Part shown: in pieces, positions 44,300-54,435 of the stretch
How the letters are laid out: each line of letters opens with the position of its first letter
Numbering within the stretch: the first letter of the stretch is position 1
Source: Corylus avellana
Lineage: Eukaryota > Streptophyta > Magnoliopsida > Fagales > Betulaceae
Direction of reading: 5' to 3'
Assembly (NCBI RefSeq): GCF_901000735.1
Contig: NC_081543.1
Location: 22,835,515-22,899,514 of the forward strand
DNA length: 64,000 nt
Made by a program: the position numbers and the translations under genes
The notes under the pieces: model-generated
What the model saw: the letters and a program-made list of their open reading frames with translations, nothing else
What the model was told of the DNA's origin: nothing
Databases searched by the model: none

Positions 44300-45809
44300 A
44301 TCCTTCCAGACTGCTATGAAGTTTTGAAGAAAAAGGGGTGGAAAGGATTAGTGGGACATCCACATGATCGGGGAAAGCGCTATAAAGTTTTCTCCTCCAG
44401 TTTATTTTTTGCACTTCACTCCACAAATTCTTTATTTCATTTTTCATTATATTTCATTTCCTTTTATTTGTTTTTGTTTCTAACAACAATTAATCTTTTG
44501 ATGCTTTGTTTCTGTGAAAAAAAATATTGCTGTAAGTTTTTGTTGACAGGTGTTTTGGCGTTTGAGTTTAAGGGACGCCCTGGCCTTGTTCACACTTAGA
44601 TTTCCTTACTTCCGATAATGTATTTCTATACTACACATTGAGGGTATGGAAAAACACTTTGTCTGTTTATTTTTGTTCTTATTATTTATTTTTGTTCTTA
44701 TTTGTTTATTTTTATTTGTCATTTTGTGTTAAAAATTTTGAAAAAAAAAAAAATTTGTGCTATGTTGTTGTCAAGTTTGAGTTAAACTGTAACTGTGATT
44801 TGCATTTCATTAGCTTGCTTAAAGGGTTGAACAAATCATTATGTCATTAGAAGTCTGAGTCCTTTGATTTATTTTTGGGGAAAAGAGATTTCACTTGTTT
44901 TGAGATAAATTTTTATGAGTACATTAGCATGTTTTCTGTGAGGTATGATGTTTGAGCTTAAGCTTGTTCTCTTTGAGATTTGTTGGATGACCTATTGATT
45001 AATAACCATTGGCTTGCAAGGTATAAAAAAATAAAAAAGAGAAGGAAAAAGAAAAGAAAGACCACGTTGAGTTTTCCGCTGAGTAACTGAACCTCTTGCC
45101 TCATTAAGCATTAAGTGTTCACGTCAAAAGGTATGAAGTTCAATGTTGATTTATGATATGGCTAGTCCGGCTTCATAGCCTTTTTGACTTAAGTTATTAT
45201 GCCCTTATGGATGTTCTAAATCTAATGCCCTAAAGCCACTTGGCTTGGGAGTCATTGGCCTAACACTTGTCACGTGGGTCAATAAGAAAGCTTAAGGGAG
45301 TTAGACATTGTAGAGCTTGTAAAAAGAAAAGAAAAGAAAAATGCATATCTTGCTTTGGTTGTTTCATTTGATAAAGATTTTTACAAATTTTATGGAACTT
45401 GTCTTGAGTTTAAACTGAAAGCTTCATGATTTTATGCTAATTACACTTTACACTTTTCAGAAAATATGAGGTCTCAATTGTCCAATTATGAGTGATTTGA
45501 TTTTGGATTTTCTTTTGACTGTGATGATGATGTTTGTCTTTGTAAGTTTGCTCATGAATGAGAACCATGGTTTATACAAAATTTCCTTCTTGTTAACAAA
45601 ATAGTGCTACAATGTTTGTGGGTATCATTCATGTTAAGCCCTCACGAGACTTCACTTGTCCACTAGGGATGCCTAGGGGTTTAAAAGGCTTATTGCATAT
45701 GCTAAATGCAATCGTCTCTCTCACGAAAGAGGATTTATGTTTTTTGGTTTCATTTTTTTTTTTTTTTTGTTTTGCTAAGGGACTAGCAAAATGTAAGTTT
45801 AGGGGTGTT
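44300..45809 (+). other. Family A non-coding 3' interior with stem-loop module and polypurine tract
   Basis: No protein is recognised. T-rich tracts lie at about 44430-44720. The conserved module occupies about 45612-45789 and the polypurine tract (TTTAGGGGTG) 45798-45807, directly before the 3' LTR. Confidence 0.7.
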
Positions 45810-47192
45810 TGATAAGTGCCAAATATTGCATACTTGGACCCCTTTATTTACATTAGTTAATCCTTTAATTGTGTCGTTATTTAATATTTTGTGTTAGATT
45901 TGTGTTTTTAGTATTTTGTAGGTTATTGAAGAAAAACTACAGCTTTAAAGGAAAAAATGCAAAATTTGGAAGAAAGTATACTTTGAGAAGACCTAGATGA
46001 TGTGGTTAAGTTTAACCAAATCCAAGAAAATGTTAAATTGGATTAAAGTTCAGACTGTGTAAGATTTCGGATTGGATTCAAATTTAGATTCTGCAAATGT
46101 CTCAGTATTTTAACTATAACTTTCTGATAAAATATTGGATTGAAGTGATTCAAGTGGCATTGGAAAGCTAACTCAAAATACTACAATTCGTTGTGAAATA
46201 GGAGTTTCCTAATTTGGACGGTTACTATGCCAAAATCGCCCTGCAATTAAAGGACACAAATTTGGACGAATCCTATTCCGATTTCAGACTTCTATTTTGA
46301 CTGGTTGACAGACCTCCGAATTATCTAGGTTTAATAGGGTTCTAGGACTTCCCTAAGCCTATAAATAGACCTCTTTGCATTCAAGAAAAGATATAGAATT
46401 TTAGAGAGCAAAATTCTACGGTTTTTCTCTTTTTAGTTTAGATTTTCTTTAGATTTAGGTTTTATTTTTATGTGGAGCTAAATTCCCAACTAAGGTTGGG
46501 GATGTAGCCTCACCGATGAAGAACATCAATACTTTCATGTAAGTCTTTATTTTTTTGATTTTATTGGGTTTAATATTTCAATTGTTTTACTTCTTTTCAA
46601 TGTGTGGAGTGATTCTTGGATATCTTTTGTGTTTTAAGAATGCACTTGATGATTTAAGATAATTTTACATAATTGATTGCTTGATTTTATTTGCCTAAAT
46701 AATTGGATATCTCTTGTGATTTGTTCTACGGATACATTTGGTATTTCAATTAAGATTAGATATCTTTTGTGATTTACGGATACATCTGACGATTTAATTG
46801 ATATTGGATTCCTTTTGTGATTTGTGCAATGAATAGATACATGGGATGATTTTGATTAATTGTTTGAAGCATAGTAAAACATATCTAAGATTGTAATTGT
46901 GAGAACTTGAGATTAATATTGATAAACATGGAAGTATGTTGTCCTGATTCGACGAGCGTGAATTCTCAAACCTTCATCTTTTATCTCTTAGTTTATTTTA
47001 ATTAGTTTATGTTTGTCTTTTAGTTTCAAAAATCAAAATTCAAAACCCTTTTTGAACTAGGTTAGGTTTTAATTAATTTAGATTTAAATTGCTCTTTAAA
47101 AAATACAATTCTCTGTGGATTCGACCTCGCACTTGCAATCCATTAACTACAATTGATTCGTACACCTGCGAGTTAAATAAATTTGCACAACA
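45810..47192 (+). repeat. Family A 3' LTR
   Basis: Starts TGATAAGTGCCAAATATTG and ends TTTGCACAACA. It differs from the 5' LTR by scattered substitutions and small indels, so the insertion is not recent. Confidence 0.92.
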
Positions 47193-47440
47193 CATATCAT
47201 ACCCCCAAACTTTATTGCAAAAACACATGTCCTGAAAAAGAATCTGATACTCTAACCAAGAAAGCAATCAAGTGCAGCACATTGTTGTCAAAATATAATA
47301 AGACTATAAAAGAAAGAACAACAATGGAGAAAATAAACTTGTATGGAGACAATGTACCCTAATGGAATGGGGTTCAAGTGCACAAGGCCTGCACTTGAAC
47401 CTATGAAGTTGACTCATCTAGTCAAAATTTATGCGATCCG

Positions 47441-48535
47441 CTAAGTCAATAGAATCCACATCCTTGATGTGCTCAGTGCTCTCTGAGCCTTAAGTTTAAA
47501 TTTGAAGCACCAATCTTTTCTTTGCTTAGACCAAAGGGAATAAATTTGACCAATAGAAAGATAATTCATAATGTCCACAAATCGAGGCATATCACTCTGA
47601 GTATTCTCAAACAGTTTCTCATCCGGAAGGGAATCATGAACTAGAATCAAATGAGAAGAATACTCAGGGAATTTTTCTACCTTAGTGGTCTCTTTTTGTT
47701 CTTCCAAACTACTCTCTTAGCCTCTTGGTAAGTCATAAACAGTAATGATGAGGAGAGTGTCATCTGTCCCTACAAATGAAGATTTCATATTATATAAAAT
47801 AGAGGCTAGGGGCTCATATGGCATCTCGAGAATAGGAGTGGATGATGAAGGAGCCTCAGTGCTCACATTCTTGCATTTTGCCTGATGTAGATCCTATAGG
47901 GCCTAAATTTGCTCCTCCTACCTCTTTTCCATGTGATTTTCGACCACTTCTCCACTCCTCTGTGTGGTGATAGCTTGCTCAAGATAAGAATTACTCCCAT
48001 CCACCATGTAGTGTCCCTTAGGATTGGCAACCGGCTGGCTTGGAAGCTCTCCTTCTTCTCTCCTATTGAAGGTATTGATGATTTGTTTGATGTGAACTTC
48101 TATCTTGGTGATGGATTGAGAATGAGTGGGCATCAGTTGATCATTGGCTTCCAATCTGCTGAGAACAACTAACACATTTTTTTAAAGTCAGAATTCCTCG
48201 GAGGAGGTGGCTCGGCTTGATACTGCTATTGTGGAGTTGATTGATATTGAGAGGGATAATAGGATTGATCATTGACTGCGAATATGTTTGATGGTGTAGT
48301 TCATGAAATTGTAGAGCATAGTTTCCAAGAGCTTGAGCTTGCCACAAGAGATTAGAATGTTTGCTCCATGCTGGGTTATAGGAATTAGAACAAGGGTCAT
48401 TCCCTGGTCTAGAGAACGGTGTGTTCATATGCTCATAAGAATAGTTAGAAAATTGTCCAGTGGTAGGATAATCTCTAACATAGTGATAAGGACTATAGCA
48501 ATATGAACATGGTCCATGGGGTGTTGGAATATCTC
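47441..48535 (-). pseudogene. Gag-like protein of family B, frameshifted
   Basis: On minus, first a decayed CCHC knuckle (CSYCYSPYHYVRDY, last Cys now Tyr, near 48505), then an Asn/Ser/Gln-rich part (48141-48428). A shifted frame (47918-48175) follows with a coiled-coil end and RREEGELPSQP, a motif typical of Athila-like gag proteins, then a separate acidic frame (47441-47707). It aligns with the family A protein around WxAQAxGNYAxQFxELHH. Not functional. Confidence 0.7.
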
Positions 48536-48599
48536 CTCACATGAACTAAACTAAAGAAAAAATAAAATAAAATAAAAAACTTACAAATGGCCCAAAAAG

Positions 48600-48853
48600 A
48601 GGTTGCAGTTGCTGGAAACAGAAGATGCAGCTGCTGGGAACAAGCATTGCACCTTAGGTGCGCTTGATCGCACTGGAGGGTGCACACGAGCGTACTATCG
48701 ACAGGGGAGGGGCGTAGGGGTTATGCGCTCCTGCGCAACTTGCTCGACTCTAACAGGGTGCATAGGTGCGCTCGATCGCACTGGAGGGTGCTCTCTAGCG
48801 CACTACCAATGCTGGGCTCGAGCACCGACTGGCTTTGCTCGAGCCCAAGGGTG
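48600..48853 (-). other. Family B leader with repeated GCGCTCGAT words
   Basis: Non-coding GC-rich leader between primer site and gag. It carries repeated GTGCGCTCGATCGCACTGGAG-like words; similar (GTGCGATCGA, CTCGAGC) words occur at the same place in other family members (about 11970-12000, 42880-42990, 63080-63270). Confidence 0.5.
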
Positions 48854-50026
48854 CTAAATGTAACGACCTAGATTTTAAAACTCTTATTTAAATAATATTA
48901 AATAGATTAAAAATATAATCGATAAATTAGAACAATGATATGTGGATTAATGATATTAAATAACTATTTAGTGTTAAAGGTATATTACATTGATTTTTGA
49001 CCTCTTATGTATATTACTTCAATTCTAAGAATTTAGCTTCACTAATATGTTTATGGGCATAATCAAACCCAATCTAGTGAATAAATTATTTATATTGGTG
49101 TTTAGCAAAGTCATAAATTAATTTGAAGTAAGCTTTTCAGTTTTTTAGCCTAAAAAGCAGTGTCTTAATTTTCATACTGTCTAAATGAGATTAAAACTGC
49201 TAAAGAAAGATACCAAGGCTAGCCACCTTTGTTGAAAGCTTAAAGTCTTCTAGTAATGATGATTATAGTAAATATCATGATTATAATGATTTAATAAGGC
49301 AAGTGGCCAAGTGGGAATGCAAATAGTTAAAGCCTAAGTTGAATTGGAAACTTTGTGTAGGCCAAAAATAGACCTAAACGAACTCGGATGAAGTCGAACC
49401 AAAAATATAAAATGTTTGTCTTGGAGCCCTCTATCTACTCTCAAAATTTCATGTCAATCGGAGTACGTTTGGACATTGAAAAATGGATCGGAATACACTG
49501 CCCTCATTTTGGACGAAAATTCTAATTGGTATAGAGCATGAAATATGGACTAGGTTCATTCTTTTGGTTAAATACATCTCAACCCTTAGATCAAAGGTTT
49601 AAAAATAAATCATAACCATTCATTCTCTTATAAATAGAGCCTTAGCTAAATTCACTTTCACTTAAGTTTTTACAATCTTAGAACAAGTAAAATTGTTTGC
49701 TCCTCCTTTCATTTTACTTCTTAGTTCTAGTCAAAAACCATATAGCCTAAAATCTTTCTTGTAGTATTCAAATGTTTTTCTAAACTAGCTACCTAGAGAA
49801 GATTTGGTGGAGTTTTACTTCTAAGGATTTTTGGGTAAGTGTTTCTTGTATAAATATCATGATTTATTGCTTTTATCACTTGTTCTCATTTAATTGTTTA
49901 AAGACCCAATAAGCGTATAATGTAAAATAAAGTGATGGAACAAGTGAATTAATAATAAAGAGTTAGTGGACAAAATCAATTAAGGACTTATAATATTATC
50001 TATATATTATTTACTTTACAGTATTT

Positions 50027-50570
50027 ACATTCAGTCATTTCTTTTATGTCATTTAAATTTCTGTTCATATTTCTGGCGGTAAGGACTATTTGATGTCATC
50101 CCCGAAATATGCATTATTTACATTCAGTTATTTCTTTTATGTCATTTAAATTTCTGTTCATATTTCTGGCGGTAAGGACCATTTGATGTCATCCCCGAAA
50201 TATGCATTATTTACATTCAGTTATTTCTTTTATGTCATTTAAATTTCTGTTCATATTTCTGGCGGTAAAGACCATTTGATGTCATCCCCGAAATATGCAT
50301 TATTTATATTCAGTTATTTCTTTTATGTCATTTAAATTTCTGTTCATATTTCTGGCGGTAAGGACCATTTGATCTCATCCCCGAAATATGCATTATTTAC
50401 ATTCAGTTATTTATTTTATGTCATTTAAATTTTAAATTCATATTTTTGGCGGTCATCCCCAGAATATGAATTCAATATTTACATTCAGTCATTTCTTTTA
50501 TTGTCATTTAAATTTTGATTCATACTTTGGTAGGTACGGACCATTGGTCTCATCTCCAAAATATGAGTCA
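50027..50570. repeat. 93-bp tandem array, four good units plus two degenerate
   Basis: Units begin at 50027, 50120, 50213 and 50306 (exact 93-bp steps), each with ACATTCAGTTATTTC ... TCTGGCGGTAAGGACC ... CATCCCCGAAATATG. A fifth start at 50399 and a sixth near 50478 are shortened and diverged. Confidence 0.95.
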
Positions 50571-51471
50571 TGTTTTATATATATTATTTATAATACTTGT
50601 TTGTATTTAGTGATATTGGCCATTAGCCTCGTCACCAAAAATGAATTCAGGCATAAAGCTAGTTATAAGTAACTATCTTAGATTAATATAATAAAATGAG
50701 TAAGTAAAGATGAAGTGACGGATAATAAATAAATATAAAAGATGAGGGTCTTTAAACAATGATATTATTGGAGAATGAACTAAGTATTGTTTGTATGTAT
50801 GTATTATATGCAGAAGTGGAGCAGAATACTACACTAAGGAGAGTAAGTATGGATATACTTACTGAGTACTAGCTTTGTTTTATTGTTATAGGAATTCTTA
50901 TTTTGTCTTATTGTTATAGGAATTCTTATTTTGTCTTATTGATATAATTTTGCAATACAACTACTGCATAATGTGTCTAATAAAATGGGCTGATAAGATA
51001 GCCACCTTAAGAACAAGCTGGGTGGATTGCCGCGAGGAACTGTCGGTATCTCAGTGGATGGGGGTATATAACCGTCCAACAGGCCTAATATATAACTAAG
51101 CTGGGGCGGTGTAGTTGCCAGCACCAAACAGGTAAACCTCTAAAGTGTGAGGGACATAACGGACGTAAGCGGGCTGAGAGCTCATGAGAAGAGGTCTGAA
51201 GAAAGATTATCATAAAACACAAACTTAATCTGTCATTACGCTGCATTCACAACTCATTCATTATTATATATTTTAGTCTTTAATCTTATTTGTTCAAACT
51301 AGTCTTTTTAGTCTTTATATCTAGGAAAATAGATTACTCACTTGTTTGCCTATGTAAATATGATAACGTCATCTTTACATAGATCTTGATGCAGGGATAG
51401 AAAGTGAGGACGATGGTCCTTTTACTGGTTTTGATGGTTGATAGACCATCTGCTGCAGGATTTATGCTTAC

Positions 51472-52811
51472 TGTTGTGCAAATTTATTTAACTCGCAAGT
51501 GCACGAATCGATTGTAGTTTAATGGATTGCAAGTGCGAGGTCGATCCCACAGAGAATTGTATTTTTGAAAGAGCAATTTATATCTAAACTAATTAAATCC
51601 TAATCTAGTTCCAAAAGGGTTTTGATTTTTTGAGTTTTGAAAATTAAAGGATAAACATAAACTAAATAAAATAAGTAAATCTAAGGATAAAGGTACTAAG
51701 GTTTGGGAATTCACACTCACCAAATCATAACAACATACTTTATGTTCATCAATATTAATCCGAAGTTCTCACAAATTAAATCATAGATATGTTTTACTAT
51801 ATTTCAAAGAATTAATTAAAACCATCCCATGTATCCATTCATTGACCAAATCACAAAAGGAATCCAAATTAAATTGAAACACCAGATGTATCCGTAGAAC
51901 AAATCACAAGGGATATCCAATTTTTATGAGTTAAAAGCCAAGCAATCAATCATATGAAATTATCTCAAATCATCAAATGTATCTTTGAATCACAAGAGAT
52001 ATCCAAGAATCACTCCATACAATTTATTAGAAGTAAAACAATTGAAATATAAAACCCAATAAAATCAGAATAATAAAAACTTACATAAAAGTATTGATGT
52101 TCTTCATCGGTGAGGCTTCATCCCCAACCTTAGTTGGGAATTTAGCTCCACTTAAAAATAAAATCTAAACCTAAACCTAAACCTAAAGAAAAACTAAACA
52201 AAAGAATTTTGCTCTCTGGGATTGTGTATATTTTCTTGAATGCAAAGAAGTCTATTTATAAGCTTAGGGAAATCCTAGAAGCCCAAGTAAACTTAGATAA
52301 TTCGGAAGTCTGTCTCCCAGTCAAAATAGAAGTCTGAAATCGGAATAGGATTCGTCCAGATTTGTGTCCTTTAATTGCGGGGCGATTTTGGCATAGAAAC
52401 TGTCAGAATTACGAAAATTATATTTCACAACAAATTGTAGTATTTTGATCTAACTTTACAATGCCGTTTGAATCACTTCAATCCGATATCTGAGCAGAGA
52501 GTTATGGTCAAAATACTAAGACATGTGCAGAATCTGAATTTGAATCCGATCCGAAATCTTATCAATTCTGAACTTTAATCTGATTTAACCTTTTCTTGGA
52601 TTTGGTTAGACTTAACCACACAATCTAGGTCTTCTCAAAGTATTCTTTCTTCCAAACTTTGCATTTTTCCCTTTAAAGCTGTAGTTTTTCTTCAATGACC
52701 TACAAAACACTAAAAACACAAAACTAACACAAAATATTAAATAACGACACAGCTAAAGAATTAACTAATGTAAATAAAGGGGTCCAAATATGCAATATTT
52801 GGCACTTATCA
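51472..52811 (-). repeat. Family A solo LTR nested in the large LTR
   Basis: 1340 bp, flanked by a perfect 5-bp duplication CTTAC (51467-51471 and 52812-52816). On minus it starts TGATAAGTGCCAAATATTG and ends TTTGCACAACA. Formed by recombination between the two LTRs of a full element. Confidence 0.95.
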
Positions 52812-53278
52812 CTTACTCTATGGAGCAAGTCTCATTTATGTTAATCGCTTTTATTATGTATGGTGATGTGTGTAAACTTAATAGATATTACTATGTTAAT
52901 TTAGGTGCCGTCTGTGGCATATATTTGGTACACCTAGTGTATACATATGTTGTAATGAAAACCGTGTTTCTATTTTATTTAATAATATATCACCTCGAGG
53001 TATTTCAGTCAGCTCAACTGTGTTGTGTAAGTTATTCCTAGGTCATAGAAAAAGAAAAAAAATATATACGTACTCCGCTATAAGAATGTATTTTCTAAAG
53101 TTGCAGCGTCACGACTTCGATATTTGCTAGTTCAAATATCGGGGCGTTACACTAAAGGGCCTGTGTAGCTATAGACCTAGAACAGAAAATAAAATTAAAA
53201 AGAAAAAATACAGGAAAATAGGAAATAATTATGCTAAATTTAATCTTGAAAACTTAATAACACAACCGTTAAGTAGTT

Positions 53279-53295
53279 CCCCGACAACACTGCCA
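53279..53295 (-). other. Primer-binding site of family B, tRNA-Asp type, degraded
   Basis: On minus TGGCAGTGTTGTCGGGG resembles the tRNA-Asp complement with several mismatches. It lies five bases inside the 5' LTR. The B element at 62905 has a better version. Confidence 0.7.
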
Positions 53296-54204
53296 AAAAT
53301 TGATGTGGTCTTTTTGTGTACAAAAATATCAATAATAAAATTACTACTCGCAATAGGACAAATCCTTGTGATATAGAGCTATATAGAGGGTGTCGAACCT
53401 TAAGGACTGCGTGGGTGTTGTTATCAAGCTTTTCAAGATTAAATATAACGCAATTTAAAAGATGATTGATTTGATTTTCGATTATAACTAAATGCATAGA
53501 AGTAAAGGTAGTAGTGATGAGAGAGAATAGGGGGTTGATTTCACCACTAATTGCATAATAATGGTCAATCATAAATTAATAAGAAAAATTCATACTATGC
53601 ATGATATAGGGCCTGTCTCACTCGAGTAGTCAGGAAAATACCATAATTAAGAAATAAGTATAATCTATCTTCGGTTGGCATGGACTGTTCATCTAACCAC
53701 TAAAATGCGGTACGATCCATCTTCTCTAGGTATGGATTATCTAATTCCTTAATAAGTTACACACAATCAGGATAAGCTTAACTCATCTTCGGTTGGTAAG
53801 AACTATCTATCTAAATTACACTAAACTAGGGTGTAGTACAATCCGTCTTCCCTAGCCACGGCGTATCAAATTCTATTGATCATGTAATAGTTAAAATCAT
53901 TGTGTAACAATCATTCATATAATCACAAAAAATATGAAAGATTGTAACATCCTTGCTCCAAGTGGTATGATATTGTTCGCTTTGGGCCACGCCCGCATGG
54001 TTTTATTATTGGATTTACCCCCAAAAGGCCTCATACCATTTAGAGAGAATATGTTCCATACAAACACATCATCTTTTCCATGCCCAAGCAATGTGGGACG
54101 TCACAATCACCCCTTCTTAGGACACAGCGTCCTCGCTGGCGACTCTCATGTGGGCTTGTGCACACTCCCCCCATCTTAGGCTGGGCTATGGGTCTGATAC
54201 CATA

Positions 54205-54435
54205 TGTAACATCCCTGGTCCAAGTTGTATGATATTGTCCACTTTGGGCTCCTCTCGAATCAAACTTCCCAGGAGATCACCCATCCTGGTACTATTCCAG
54301 CAGAAGCATGCTTAACTGGGGAATTTTGATGGGCTCATGACCATCACGGCTTTAAAACGCGTTGTTGTCTTTAAAGATGTAGTATACATTTAAGCACATC
54401 CCTATTTCCATACCTAGGCGATGTGGGATGTCATA
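54205..54435 (-). repeat. Longer LTR variant of the array carrying the 5S-like domain
   Basis: 231 bp against about 163 bp in the other LTRs. It shares their ends (TGTAACATCCC on plus, GTGGGATGTCATA), but the middle is replaced by a 5S rRNA-like domain and an unrelated AAAACGCGTTGTTGTC segment. Confidence 0.8.
54264..54333 (-). ncRNA. 5S rRNA-derived domain inside a Cassandra-like LTR
   Basis: Read on minus, 70 bases follow plant 5S rRNA: CCCATCA, then box A-like AGTTAAGCATGCTT (54304-54317) and box C-like GGATGGGTGATCTCCTGGG (within 54265-54287). Both 5S ends are missing or diverged, so it is not a ribosomal gene. It is the pol III promoter domain characteristic of Cassandra elements. Confidence 0.85.

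Larger units (their letters stand above)
41263..47192 (+). mobile_element. Family A pol-less LTR element, 5930 bp, nested in B
   Basis: 5' LTR 41263-42647 (1385 bp), tRNA-Asp site, gag-like frame, 1.5 kb non-coding tail, polypurine tract and 3' LTR 45810-47192 (1383 bp). The flanks CATAC (41258-41262) and CATAT (47193-47197) match in 4 of 5 bases. There is no pol. The first LTR base is C instead of T. Confidence 0.93.
48859..53151. repeat. Very large solo LTR (about 2.95 kb without nested insert)
   Basis: A perfect 5-bp duplication CTAAA (48854-48858 and 53152-53156) flanks ends TGTAACGACC and GGGGCGTTACA, the TGTAACG...CGTTACA form typical of Del/Tekay-like chromovirus LTRs. Without the nested family A solo LTR it is 2948 bp. 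No internal domain is present. It holds a 93-bp tandem array. Confidence 0.85.

Noticed and set aside
50027..50570. Regular repeats resembling a CRISPR array
   Set aside because: The whole 93-bp unit repeats with no variable spacers; it lies inside a plant LTR.
54264..54333. A true 5S rRNA gene
   Set aside because: Only the middle 70 bases match and it sits within an LTR; no 5S ends, no terminator, no tandem genes.
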